Below are positions 42,933 through 51,599 of a stretch of 64,000 nt of DNA, in pieces. Origin of the DNA: Streptomyces wuyuanensis (GTDB lineage Bacteria; Actinomycetota; Actinomycetes; Streptomycetales; Streptomycetaceae). How positions within the stretch are numbered: position 1 is the stretch's first letter; each line of letters begins with the position of its first letter. Location of the stretch: contig NZ_FNHI01000031.1 of the NCBI RefSeq assembly GCF_900103455.1, positions 37,451 through 101,450 of the forward strand, written 5' to 3'. The notes beneath the pieces were generated by a model. The model was not told the origin of the DNA. It saw nothing but the letters and a program-made list of their open reading frames with translations, and did not search any database. The position numbers and the translations under genes were made by a program.

Positions 42933-45392
42933 ATGGGTCGTTTTCCGCATGCGGCGAACGTCGACTTCCACAGTCCTCTGGACCCCTCCAAGGCGGCCAC
43001 CGCGGTGCTGGACGACCAAGGCCGCATTGTCGGGTGGGGACCCTCCGCGCAGCGCCTGCTCGGGCATTCCGCCGAGGAGGCCCTCGGCCAGTCGGCCACC
43101 CGGCTGCTGGAGACGTCCTCCGGCCTGCGCCTGTCCGCCCTCTGCAAGGCGCACCAGTCCCGCAGCGTCGTCATGGACCTCCGCCACCGGGACGGACGTA
43201 CGGTGCGCGCGGCCGTGACGATCAGCCCGCTGTCGCACCGGAGCGGAGCCGCGGCCGTCGTGATGGCCGCCGAACTGGATACGCTCCGCAGCTGGGAGGC
43301 GCAGCTGGCGATGCTCCAGGGCCTGGCGACCGAGTCCCCCGTGGGCCTGACGATCTTCGACACCGAAAGGCGCGTCGTCTGGGGGAACGTCTCCACCGAT
43401 CTGGAGCTCGGAGGGATCGCCCAGTACACCGGCCGGTCGGCCGCCGATCTCTTTCCGGAAGGCGAGTTCATCTCCCGCCACCACCCCCCGGACGAGGACC
43501 AGGTGATGGATCACGTGCTGTCGACCGGGGAACCGATCATCGGCATGCACTACCGCGGGCGCGCCCCCGCCGACCCGGTGCGCGAGCACGTCTGGTCCTG
43601 CTCGTACCACCGGCTGGTGGACGCCCGGGGCGAGCCGCTGGGGCTGTTCGAGGAGTCCCTGGACATCACCGACCAGTACCGCGCCCAGGAACGGCTGTCG
43701 CTGCTGGTGCGGGCGGGAAAGCGGGTCGGCGCCTCGCTGGACGTGCGTCGCACCGCCGCGGAGCTCGCCGACGTGGCGGTACCGCAGCTGGCCGACGAAG
43801 TGCTGGTGGACCTGCCTCCCGCGGTCATCGAGGGACGGCAGCCGCCGACGCGCTCGGCGCCGGGACACGGACTGCTGCGGATGCACGGGCGGACTCCGGA
43901 GGAGTTCCGGACCAGCCCCGTCTCCTACGCGCCCTCGTCACCGCAGGCCATGAGCCTCGCCACGGGCCGCTGCGTCGTCGGCGACACCCCTCCCGAGCCG
44001 GCGGACGAGGCGGGGACGGCGGCCGCCTCGCGCTCCTGCCTGTTCGTCCCGCTGCTCACCCGCGAGGCCGTCCTGGGCCTTGCCACCTTCCGGCGCACCA
44101 GCAACCCCGACCCCTTCGGCCCCGAGGAGCAGACACTCGCCATGGAGCTGGCCGAGCGGGCCGCCGTCGGCATCGACAACGCCCGCCAGTACACCAGCCA
44201 GCATGCGGCGGCCCTGGTGCTGCAGCGAAGCCTGCTGCCGCGGCACCTGCCGCAACAGAGCGCGGTCGACGTCGCGTACCGCTATCTGCCCGCCGACAGC
44301 CGTGTGGGCGTGGGCGGCGACTGGTTCGACGTGATCCCGCTGTCCGGGGCCAGAGTGGGACTGACCGTGGGCGACGTGGTGGGCCACGGTATGCACGCCG
44401 CGGCGACCATGGGCCGGCTGCGCGCCACCGTACGCACTCTCGCGCTGCTGGACTTGGACCCGGCCGAGCTGCTCACACGGCTCGACGACCTGGTCGCTCA
44501 GGAGTCCGAGCCCGACGGGGACGACGGGTTGAGCGGTGGCGCGATGGTGGTGACCTGTCTGTACGCGATCTACGACCCGGTCAGCGGCCGGTGCGTCTGG
44601 GCCAGCGCGGGCCATCCCCCGCCGATGGTCGCCGATGCCAGCGGTTCGGTGGCCGCGTCCCCGCTGACCCCGGGACCGCCACTCGGGCTGGGCGTCCTGC
44701 CGTACGAGAACGTCGAGCTGGACCTGTCCGACGGAAGCGTGGTGGCCTTCTTCACCGACGGCGTCGTGGAGGACCGGGGCCAGGACATCGACAGCGGAAT
44801 CGACCGGCTGGCCGAGGTGCTCACCTGGCAGCGATGCCCGCTGGAGGAACTGTGCGACCGGGCGCTGTCGGCCCTGCCGCCCGGGCCGCAGGTGGACGAC
44901 GCCACCCTGCTGCTCGTCCGCACCCGGCGGCTCGACGCCCGGCAGGTGGCGGACCTGGAACTGCCGTCCGATCCGGCCATGGTGGCCCGCGCCCGTACGC
45001 TCACCGAACGCCAACTCGGGACCTGGGGCCTGTCCGAGCTCTCGTTCACCGCCGAACTCGTGGTGAGCGAACTCGTCACCAACGGCATCCGGCACGCCAC
45101 CGGACCGGTCGTGCTGAGGCTCATCAGGGACCGCTGCCTGCTGTGCGAGGTCTCCGACAGCGCACACACCGCACCACACCTGCGGCGAGCGCGCCGGGAC
45201 GACGAGGGCGGCCGCGGACTGTTCCTCGTCGCCCAGATGTCCCAGCGCTGGGGCACGCGGTACACCTCCTCCGGGAAGACGATCTGGGCCGAACTGGCCA
45301 TCCCCAAGGGCCTCGAACGGGACCACGAGCAGGAGCAGGACGCATCGTCGAACGCGGCCCGCGGCAGTCAGCGCCTCGCCGGTCACGCATGA
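42933..45392 (+). CDS. PAS-PAS-GAF-PP2C-HATPase sensor phosphatase/anti-sigma protein
   Basis: This 819-residue protein starts at MGRFPHAANVDF; ATG 42903 in the same frame would add 10 residues. PAS 1 spans about 20-105 (AVLDDQGRIVGWGPSAQRLL) and PAS 2 about 125-260 (GLTIFDTERRVVWGNVSTDL, ESLDITDQYRAQ). A GAF-like domain covers about 270-430 (SCLFVPLLTREAVLGLATFR). The SpoIIE-type PP2C domain covers about 440-670 (VGGDWFDVIPLSGARVGLTV, GDVVGHGMHAAATMGRLR, FFTDGVVEDRG). The C-terminal HATPase_c domain of the RsbW type spans about 685-800 (ELVVSELVTNGIRHATG, DEGGRGLFLVAQMSQRWG). The protein combines phosphatase and kinase-like ends of a partner-switching module. No anti-anti-sigma gene is adjacent. 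Confidence 0.93.
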   Translation: MGRFPHAANVDFHSPLDPSKAATAVLDDQGRIVGWGPSAQRLLGHSAEEALGQSATRLLETSSGLRLSALCKAHQSRSVVMDLRHRDGRTVRAAVTISPLSHRSGAAAVVMAAELDTLRSWEAQLAMLQGLATESPVGLTIFDTERRVVWGNVSTDLELGGIAQYTGRSAADLFPEGEFISRHHPPDEDQVMDHVLSTGEPIIGMHYRGRAPADPVREHVWSCSYHRLVDARGEPLGLFEESLDITDQYRAQERLSLLVRAGKRVGASLDVRRTAAELADVAVPQLADEVLVDLPPAVIEGRQPPTRSAPGHGLLRMHGRTPEEFRTSPVSYAPSSPQAMSLATGRCVVGDTPPEPADEAGTAAASRSCLFVPLLTREAVLGLATFRRTSNPDPFGPEEQTLAMELAERAAVGIDNARQYTSQHAAALVLQRSLLPRHLPQQSAVDVAYRYLPADSRVGVGGDWFDVIPLSGARVGLTVGDVVGHGMHAAATMGRLRATVRTLALLDLDPAELLTRLDDLVAQESEPDGDDGLSGGAMVVTCLYAIYDPVSGRCVWASAGHPPPMVADASGSVAASPLTPGPPLGLGVLPYENVELDLSDGSVVAFFTDGVVEDRGQDIDSGIDRLAEVLTWQRCPLEELCDRALSALPPGPQVDDATLLLVRTRRLDARQVADLELPSDPAMVARARTLTERQLGTWGLSELSFTAELVVSELVTNGIRHATGPVVLRLIRDRCLLCEVSDSAHTAPHLRRARRDDEGGRGLFLVAQMSQRWGTRYTSSGKTIWAELAIPKGLERDHEQEQDASSNAARGSQRLAGHA

Positions 45393-45484
45393 TCCCGCCG
45401 GCCGAGGGGCCATCGCGCCCGCAGACGACCGGACCGTGTCAGGGCGACCTCGCCGGGCCGGCCCCCCTCGATCCTGGGACTGAT

Positions 45485-45553
45485 GCGGAGCTGATCCTTG
45501 AACCGGTGCGGAGCTGATCCTTGAACCGGTGCGGAGCTGATCGCTGAACCGGT
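45485..45553. repeat. Three tandem 23-bp repeats
   Basis: Units GCGGAGCTGATCCTTGAACC plus GGT begin at 45485 and 45508; a third at 45531 has CG for CT in the middle (GATCGCTGAACC). A partial tail GCGGACCGGTGCGGACC follows. The repeats lie between the phosphatase gene and a convergent gene, so they are not coding. The rest of 45393-45686 shows nothing else. Confidence 0.93.
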
Positions 45554-45686
45554 GCGGACCGGTGCGGACCGAACGCCGAAGTGCAGGTGCGGGGTGACCG
45601 AGGGTGCTTCACCTGACAGCCACCTCTCCGGCGTCACGACGTGATCACCGTGGCAGTTCGGGCACGCCCGGGGAGACGTACCGGGA

Positions 45687-46280
45687 TCAGCCGTCGACCT
45701 GTCCGCCTCGCGGGGCCTCGCGCGGCACGCGGTAGTGGAGGTACACGACTCTCGAGTTGAAGGTGCGGGTCTCGACGAGTTCGAGATCCACCCGGCGCTC
45801 CTGCGGGGGAAAGAACGGGATGCCGCCGCCGACCAGCACCGGGTAGACCATGGCCCGGTACTCGTCGATCAGGCCCGACGCGGCCGCCTCGGCAGCGAGA
45901 GTCGCGCCGCCGATCGCGATTTCGCCCTCCCCTGGCTCGGCTCGCAACCGCTCGATCTCCTCCGCCACGCCGCCGGAGGCCAGGCGGGCAGTTCCCTGCA
46001 CCGCCGTCAGCGTTGTGGAGAACACCACCTTCGGGAGCGGCTTCCAGAGCGCGGCCCACTCCAGCATCGCGTCGTCGAGCGATGGATCCTGGTCGGCGGT
46101 CTCCCAGTACAGCATCGTCTCGTACAGCCGTCGTCCCATCAGGTGGACGCCGACCTGCCGGATGTCGTCGATCCAGAAGCGAAAGACGTCGTCCCCGGGC
46201 GCCGTCCAGTCGAAGTCGCCGTCCGGCCCGACGATGTAGCCGTCAAGTGAGACGCTCATCGAGTAGGTCACGCTGCGCAT
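45687..46280 (-). CDS. Dihydrofolate reductase family (RibD C-terminal-like) protein
   Basis: This 197-residue protein has the DHFR-like fold pattern: RSVTYSMSVSLDGYIVGPDG at the N-terminus, then VHLMGRRLYETMLYW, KVVFSTTLTAVQGTARLA, and EGEIAIGGATLAAEAAASGL with the nucleotide-binding GGA motif. It continues with DEYRAMVYPVLVGGGIPFFP. Such stand-alone proteins are putative NADPH-dependent reductases of unknown substrate; they are common in actinomycetes. GAGGAGG lies a few bases before the ATG at 46280. It is divergent from the AraC-type regulator gene at 46524, which may control it. Confidence 0.92.
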   Translation of the reverse strand: MRSVTYSMSVSLDGYIVGPDGDFDWTAPGDDVFRFWIDDIRQVGVHLMGRRLYETMLYWETADQDPSLDDAMLEWAALWKPLPKVVFSTTLTAVQGTARLASGGVAEEIERLRAEPGEGEIAIGGATLAAEAAASGLIDEYRAMVYPVLVGGGIPFFPPQERRVDLELVETRTFNSRVVYLHYRVPREAPRGGQVDG

Positions 46281-46523
46281 GGCAAATCCTCCTCGGTTCC
46301 GGGTACGACACTACGACCGCCGGACGCCGCAGGACTCATCGCCGGGCCCGCCATCCCCCTCCGGCCGTCCCGGGCCGGGCGCGCCGCGGTGATCTTCGTG
46401 TGCGAGGATGCCGCGTCGCCGTGGCGCCGCGTCCCTGTGCCGCCCACCCCCGCGACGGCAGACGGTACGAGGACGGTCGGCACCCGGGCGGTCGGCACAC
46501 GGGAACGACGGAAGTGAGGCGCG

Positions 46524-47567
46524 ATGATCGGGACGGTGTTCCGCAGCGAGGACCTGCCGGTCGAGGACAGGTTCGAATGCTGGCGGGACCTGCTGGGCCG
46601 GACGCGCTCCAGCGAGATGGACAGCGCGCACGCCGACGCCTTCTGGGCGGAGTGCCGGCTGATGGAGCTCGGCCCGGTGACCGTGTGGCCGATGGCGGCC
46701 CTGCCGGCGCGCTACCGGCGCGGGCCCGCGATGGTGCGCCGGTCCGACCCCGAGCTGTACCACCTCTCCCTGCTCCTCGACGGAGGACTGGGACTCGAAC
46801 ACGCCGGCCGGGTGGACACCTTCGGCCCGGGAGATCTGCACCTGGCCGACAGCTCCCACCCGTACGACCTCGGCCCGGACCGGGAAGGGGACAGCCGCCC
46901 CGTCAGAGGAGTGGGCGTGGACTTCCCCAAGGCACTGCTGCCACTCCCGGCACACCGCGTGAACGCCCTGCTGGGCCGGGCCCTGCCGGGAACGGACGGC
47001 ATCGGCGCCCTGCTCCGGGACTGCCTGACCGGCCTGGACCGCCAAGCGGACTTCCTCCGGCCGTCCGACGCGCCGCGCCTGGGCACGGTCGTGCTCGACC
47101 TGGTCGCGGCGCTCGTCGCGCACGTCCTGGAGGCCGAGGAGGCGCTGCCGCCGGAGACCCGCCGGCAGGTCTTGTTCCGGCAGATCACCGCCTTCATCCG
47201 CCGCCACCTGCAGGATCCGCGGCTCACTCCGCCCGCAGTCGCGACCGCCCACCACGTCTCCCTCAGCCAACTGCACCGGATCTTCCAGCACGAGGCACAC
47301 GGCGAGACGGTCGCGGCCTTCATCCGCGCCCGGCGGCTCGAAAGCGCCGGGCACGACCTGGCCAACCCCCGGACGAGCGCCGAGCCAGTCCATGTCGTCG
47401 CCGCCCGCTGGGGCTTTCCCCGCGCGCCCGAGTTCACCCGCGCCTTCCGCACCGCGTACGGGTGCTCCCCGACGGAGTACCGGATGCGGGCGCTGTCCGA
47501 GCGGCGTGGGCCCACCCCCGTGGAGCCCACCTCGGCCGTCGAGCCGCCCCGCGGTCCGGTGTCCTGA
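46524..47567 (+). CDS. AraC family transcriptional regulator
   Basis: This 347-residue protein has an N-terminal AraC-binding-like domain (about 20-190: LPVEDRFECWRDLLGRTRSS, LYHLSLLLDGGLGLEHAGRV, FGPGDLHLADSSHPYDLG). The C-terminal double helix-turn-helix domain (about 220-325) contains LTPPAVATAHHVSLSQLHRI, HGETVAAFIRARRLESAGHD and a modified second motif PEFTRAFRTAYGCSPTEYR, the standard AraC ending. The ligand is unknown. It is divergent from the DHFR-family gene with 243 bases between them. A Pro/Glu/Arg-rich tail after the HTH is atypical but short. Confidence 0.93.
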   Translation: MIGTVFRSEDLPVEDRFECWRDLLGRTRSSEMDSAHADAFWAECRLMELGPVTVWPMAALPARYRRGPAMVRRSDPELYHLSLLLDGGLGLEHAGRVDTFGPGDLHLADSSHPYDLGPDREGDSRPVRGVGVDFPKALLPLPAHRVNALLGRALPGTDGIGALLRDCLTGLDRQADFLRPSDAPRLGTVVLDLVAALVAHVLEAEEALPPETRRQVLFRQITAFIRRHLQDPRLTPPAVATAHHVSLSQLHRIFQHEAHGETVAAFIRARRLESAGHDLANPRTSAEPVHVVAARWGFPRAPEFTRAFRTAYGCSPTEYRMRALSERRGPTPVEPTSAVEPPRGPVS

Positions 47568-48489
47568 ACATACGTGCTGTGCACGGGCTTCGGGGTCCGT
47601 TCCCTGGCGGCTGCGACGCAGGGCCAACGAATCGTGCACGCCACGCCAACGACAACCGGCCCTCCCCCGGGCACAGTCGGTCCCTCGATGACCCGTTCAG
47701 GGGCTGCGCTCGTACACCGGCGTTGCCCGGCCCATCAGCGCGAGGACGTCGAGCGTCCAGTCCTCGTGGCAACGAGGGCCGGTGGCGATGTACGCGTACG
47801 CGTCCCGATACCATGGCGCACCGCGGTTCCTCGGCGGCGCCGGTCCGACGCCACATGATCGGTGATGCGTCGCGTCGCCATGAACTGTCCCATGTGGAGC
47901 GGGCCTTGGTACGGCCGCTGCCGACCCGGTCCGGATCGCTTCATGGCCGGTCTGGACAGTCGACTCCGTTGGGCTGTCGGCCCGGTGGTGGATCGGCCTC
48001 ATCGCCCACCTCGTCGACCGCGCCCTGCATTGGCGACCAGGGATGGCCCTTCCGTCTGAACGAGGAGGAGGACTCCTACGCCGCGATCACACCGGACACG
48101 ACAGGATCATCCCACCTGTGACCGCAGCTACGAGGCAGCCCTAGCAGTGGTATCCGTCCGGGCACTCGGGGAACAGCACCCCGAAGAACAAGAAGAAGAG
48201 AATCGTCGGCAAACAGGAGAAGAGGCGCGGACGCCCACCACCACGACACTGCCCTGATGATCCGATCCGCTGGTGCAGGCGCCGGGCCGGTCGGCCCCGT
48301 TCCCCCGCGGAGGCTTTCCGGAGCGACCCCAGACGATGACATGCCCGCATCGTAGGCACCCGAGGAGTCATGTGGCCGTCCCTGCCCTCGGCCTTCCTGT
48401 GAAGAGGGCTGTCCGGGCCGGCGCCGAAGCCGTGATCACGCCGGACGTCCCGCGGCCATCCCATCTGCGATCAGCGGTGATGACACCTC
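47568..48489. other. Decayed region with protein-like fragments
   Basis: No intact gene is supported. A minus-strand fragment from about 47830 to the stop at 47697 reads WYRDAYAYIATGPRCHEDWT then LDVLALMGRATPVYERSP, which looks like a real protein C-terminus without a start. Another minus-strand stretch ending at 48141 reads RLFSCLPTILFFLFFGVLF then PECPDGYHC, a possible membrane peptide; candidate starts lie at 48464, 48372 or 48351. No family was recognised for either. Confidence 0.4.
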
Positions 48490-48780
48490 TCAGTCCCCGA
48501 TGAAAAGCAGGTAGCCGGAGCGGCGGATCGCCTCATGGGACTCCTCGATCACACGCCTCACCACGGCGTCCTTCTCGTCCTCTCGCAGCTCTTCGAGTTC
48601 GACGACGAGTCGCTCCAGCTGGGGCGTGTTGAACATCGTGAGGTCGTACGGCGAGATGCCTCGCCGCAGGCTGTCCTCCGGCGCTCGCGCGCACAGCGCC
48701 AGGAACGAATCCTCGGCATCGTCACCGAACTCCGCGACGACATCCTGCGCGCGGTTCAGTCTCCTCATACCCAGGCCCAT
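48490..48780 (-). CDS. Small hypothetical protein
   Basis: This 96-residue acidic, helical, soluble protein starts at ATG 48780 (MGLGMRRLNRAQDVVAEFGD) with AGGAGAG six bases upstream. It continues DSFLALCARAPEDSLRRGIS, PYDLTMFNTPQLERLVVELE and ends with HEAIRRSGYLLFIGD. No domain was recognised. The longer open frame upstream to 48885 lacks a ribosome site. It lies downstream of the S1-domain gene on the same strand with about 118 bases between, so the two may be cotranscribed. Confidence 0.75.
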   Translation of the reverse strand: MGLGMRRLNRAQDVVAEFGDDAEDSFLALCARAPEDSLRRGISPYDLTMFNTPQLERLVVELEELREDEKDAVVRRVIEESHEAIRRSGYLLFIGD

Positions 48781-48898
48781 GGCGGCTCTCCTGTCTCGTG
48801 TCGGTGTGGCGGGCGGCATCATCCCTTCGCTCATCGTGGCCGAAGCCTTCCCAGGGTGCCGGCTCCCTCGTGAGTCGCACGTCACGGACAGGGAGCCG

Positions 48899-49468
48899 TC
48901 AACCGAGGTGGGGCCGAGCCTGTCGCTGCGAGAGGCTCACCGTCCGGCGCTCTCGGTCGAGCCGAAGCACCACTACGGTGATGTCGTCGCCAACCTGGAT
49001 CTCACCCCTGTGTGCGGTGGCCGGTTCCCCGGCGAGTTCTGACCGATGGATCACCGCTTCGACCTCATCGAAGATTTCGACGACTACGCCGAACGGTAGG
49101 ACCTTCGTTACGCGTGTCCTCAACTCCTGACCCACGTCAGTAGCGTCGGCGAACGCCTGGAAAGGGTCTGGCCGATTCGCTCTCAGAGAGAGACGGGCCT
49201 CCACATTCCACGTGTCGAATTGGAGGAACATGCACGACACGGACTGTCCGATGTGGACGATCTCCGAGGCGTCTTCGAATGATCGCCAGGACAGGTCAGG
49301 GAGGGCAATGAACCCGACGCCAGGGAAAACCGGGTGGTCCGGTACGTCGTCCAAATCGACGAAGACGCCGAACCTTTCGATCGCCGCGACTTTCCCGGAA
49401 AGCAAATCACCGTATTGCAGCGAGTCAAGAAGGTCCCAGAGCTCCGGGTTCTTCGAACGCTCGATCAT
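48899..49468 (-). CDS. Protein with two S1-type RNA-binding domains
   Basis: This 189-residue protein starts at ATG 49468 (MIERSKNPELWDLLDSLQYG), preceded by AAAGGATGG. The first S1 domain is about residues 18-95 (GDLLSGKVAAIERFGVFVDL, then IALPDLSW and ARLSLRANR). The second is about 110-185 (GQELRTRVTKVLPFGVVVEI, AVIHRSELAG, DDITVVVLRLDRERRTVSLS). S1 domains bind single-stranded nucleic acid, so a role in RNA binding or translation is likely. The first domain deviates in its middle strand (DVPDHPVFPGVGF insertion), typical of stand-alone immunity- or stress-type S1 proteins in Streptomyces. Confidence 0.85.
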   Translation of the reverse strand: MIERSKNPELWDLLDSLQYGDLLSGKVAAIERFGVFVDLDDVPDHPVFPGVGFIALPDLSWRSFEDASEIVHIGQSVSCMFLQFDTWNVEARLSLRANRPDPFQAFADATDVGQELRTRVTKVLPFGVVVEIFDEVEAVIHRSELAGEPATAHRGEIQVGDDITVVVLRLDRERRTVSLSQRQARPHLG

Positions 49469-49753
49469 GCTGCCATCCTTTCAGCGCCTGCCTGCGCCGT
49501 CAGCTCGCCCGCAACGGACTCCATCACGCCGGAGGTATCCCGACCAGCGAGGCTGCCGAATCCGGGCCGCTCCCTTGGGCTCTCCGGCTTCCATGACCGC
49601 GGTACTGAGCGAAGGACGCCGCCGAGACCGAGAAGGCGCCGCGCCAGCACCGCCGCCCAGGCCACCGGCATTGGCGTCGCGGCACCCCTCAGCCAGGGCG
49701 CGGTACCGCTACTGACCGCCCCGAAAGCACGTCGGTTGGGCTGACCCTTCCGG

Positions 49754-49912
49754 GTGCGCACCGGCCTCGTCGTCCCTCACCGCCGCGAACGCGGCCAGAC
49801 CGAACTCCCGGACCGGATAGAGGAACACGACAAGTCCCACAAACAGGTCCGCGCCCGCGCCGAGCACGTCCTCGCCCGCATGAAGACCTGGAAGATCCTC
49901 CGCGCGCCGAGA
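49754..49912 (+). pseudogene. C-terminal fragment of an IS5-family transposase
   Basis: The plus-strand frame reads RTGLVVPHRRERGQTELPDR followed by DKSHKQVRARAEHVLARMKT and WKILR. This is the conserved end of IS5-family DDE transposases, including the HxxVRxRxEHxxARMKxWKIL motif. No upstream catalytic part or terminal inverted repeat is visible. After WKILR the frame is lost; a different frame from about 49930 to TGA 50061 reads NTLPHADRQKAPLDAQRIRG then ITEGLGDIAQHIHAAGADPR, an unidentified coding-like fragment. The rest of 49469-50210 holds no gene. Confidence 0.7.
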
Positions 49913-50210
49913 CAGGCAGCCACCCGCAAGCATTCAATACGCTCCCCCACGCGGACCGACAGAAGGCCCCGCTCGACGCCCAGCGCATTCGAGGGATCAC
50001 GGAGGGCCTCGGAGACATCGCACAACACATTCACGCAGCCGGCGCCGATCCGCGCCAGTGACGCAGCGTGGCTCCAAGCGCCCATTCGGAGGCGGATACC
50101 GGGAGACCCCGAACGCTGTCGGAGCCAGAACCAGGTTTGCCTCGGCGAAAGGCGGGGAGCCGGAAGAAGAGAGGGCGCCCGCCGAGGACGTTCCATCACC
50201 GGAGGTTTCC

Positions 50211-50366
50211 ATGATCATCCTCGGAGTCATTCTGCTCGTCATCGGCCTCTTGGCCGGGATAGGCATTCTCTGGACCATCGGCATCGTCCTCGTCGCCATC
50301 GGCGTTCTGCTGTGGATTCTGGGAGCGGTGGGACACGCTGTGGGCGGCCGACGGCACTACTGGTAG
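50211..50366 (+). CDS. DUF6131 family small membrane protein
   Basis: This 51-residue protein is almost entirely two membrane helices: MIILGVILLVIGLLAGIGIL and WTIGIVLVAIGVLLWILGAV, ending GHAVGGRRHYW. The GGRRHYW end is characteristic of DUF6131 proteins in Actinobacteria. The ATG at 50211 follows GGAGG at ideal spacing. Function is unknown; related genes are common near stress-response loci. It opens the stress-gene region. Confidence 0.88.
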   Translation: MIILGVILLVIGLLAGIGILWTIGIVLVAIGVLLWILGAVGHAVGGRRHYW

Positions 50367-50503
50367 TGCCGGTCCCTCAAGGCAGACCGGCCTGATCCGC
50401 CGGTCTCGCCCCCGCGCAGCGGGGAGTCGAGGCTGGTCGAGTTCCGCCACGCTGTACACGGTCCCACCGATCCGCATCCGCAGCTGACGGAAAGCTGGTC
50501 ACC

Positions 50504-51559
50504 ATGACACCTCACGCACCCGTTCGTCCCCCGCCCTCAAAAGTGTCCGGCAGTGACTTCGCCGGGCTGGCGCGGGAGATCGCCGAAGCCGGGCTGATGC
50601 GTCGCCGTCCTGGCTATTACACGGCCCGCATCACGACGGTCGCAGCGCTCTACGCAGGCGGCTGGACCGCGTTCGTGCTCATCGGCTCCAGCTGGTGGTC
50701 ACTGGCCGTCGCCGCCTTCCTCGCCATGGTCTTCGGCCAGGTCGCCCTCCTCGCCCACGACGTTGCCCACCGGCAGGTGTTCCGGCTCCGCAAGGCCAGC
50801 GAACGATTCGGCCGGATCGCGGGGAACGCCGGCATCGGAATGGGCTACGGCTGGTGGCAGGACAAGCACACACGTCACCATGCCAACCCCAACCACGAAA
50901 CGCTCGACCCCGACCTCATTCCCGACCTGCTGGTCTGGTCCAAGCATCAGGCTCGCGCCGCGAAGGGCCTTCCACGGCTCATCGGGCGGGCGCAGGCGTA
51001 TCTCTTCTTCCCCCTGCTCACGCTGGAGGGGTTCAACCTGCATGTGATGGGTGTGAGGGCCCTGGCCAACCGATCGATGAAACACCGCGTCCAGGAAGGC
51101 GCCCTGCTCTTCGCCCACTTTGGGTTCTACCTCGGTGCACTGTTCCTGGTGCTGCCGCCCGGTATGGCGATCGCCTTCCTCGCCGTTCACCAGTGCCTCT
51201 TCGGGCTCTACCTCGGTTCCATCTTCGCCCCGAACCACAAGGGCATGCCGATTCTGACCGGAAAGGACCGCCCCGACTTCCTCCGGCGGCAGGTTCTCAC
51301 CTCGCGCAACGTACGTGGCGGCCGGATCGCCGACCTCGCCCTCGGTGGCCTCAACCACCAGATCGAGCACCACTTGTTCCCCAGCATGCCCACCCCTCAA
51401 CTACGCCGCGCATGCCCCATAGTCCGCCGCTACTGCAAGGAACTGGACATCCCCTACATCGAGACCGGCCTCATCGCGTCTTACCGGCAAGCCCTCACGA
51501 GCCTTCACGAAGCAGGGGCCCCGATCCGCGACGCCCGCCGCAGCCCGATCGTCGTGTAG
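50504..51559 (+). CDS. Membrane fatty acid (acyl-CoA/lipid) desaturase
   Basis: This 351-residue di-iron membrane desaturase has three histidine boxes: HDVAHRQ (about residue 86), HTRHHANPNHE (about 123-135) and HQIEHHLFPSMP (about 286-297). Membrane segments flank them (ALYAGGWTAFVLIGSSWWSL, AAFLAMVFGQVALLAHDVA, FGFYLGALFLVLPPGMAIAF). It should introduce a double bond into membrane lipid acyl chains, adjusting fluidity. The N-terminus VSGSDFAGLAREIAEAGLMR is typical of actinobacterial front-end-like desaturases. No cytochrome b5 domain is fused; electrons must come from a separate ferredoxin system not seen here. Confidence 0.93.
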   Translation: MTPHAPVRPPPSKVSGSDFAGLAREIAEAGLMRRRPGYYTARITTVAALYAGGWTAFVLIGSSWWSLAVAAFLAMVFGQVALLAHDVAHRQVFRLRKASERFGRIAGNAGIGMGYGWWQDKHTRHHANPNHETLDPDLIPDLLVWSKHQARAAKGLPRLIGRAQAYLFFPLLTLEGFNLHVMGVRALANRSMKHRVQEGALLFAHFGFYLGALFLVLPPGMAIAFLAVHQCLFGLYLGSIFAPNHKGMPILTGKDRPDFLRRQVLTSRNVRGGRIADLALGGLNHQIEHHLFPSMPTPQLRRACPIVRRYCKELDIPYIETGLIASYRQALTSLHEAGAPIRDARRSPIVV

Positions 51560-51599
51560 CCCACCGGCCCCGGCGCACGGACCACTCCCTTGCCGGTCG

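Noticed and set aside
42860..45517. An 885-codon plus-strand frame overlapping the sensor phosphatase in another frame
   Set aside because: The phosphatase frame has PAS, PP2C and HATPase motifs; the alternative is Arg/Gly/Pro-rich noise.
45485..45553. Possible CRISPR array
   Set aside because: The units are directly adjacent without spacers, only three in number, and no cas gene is present.
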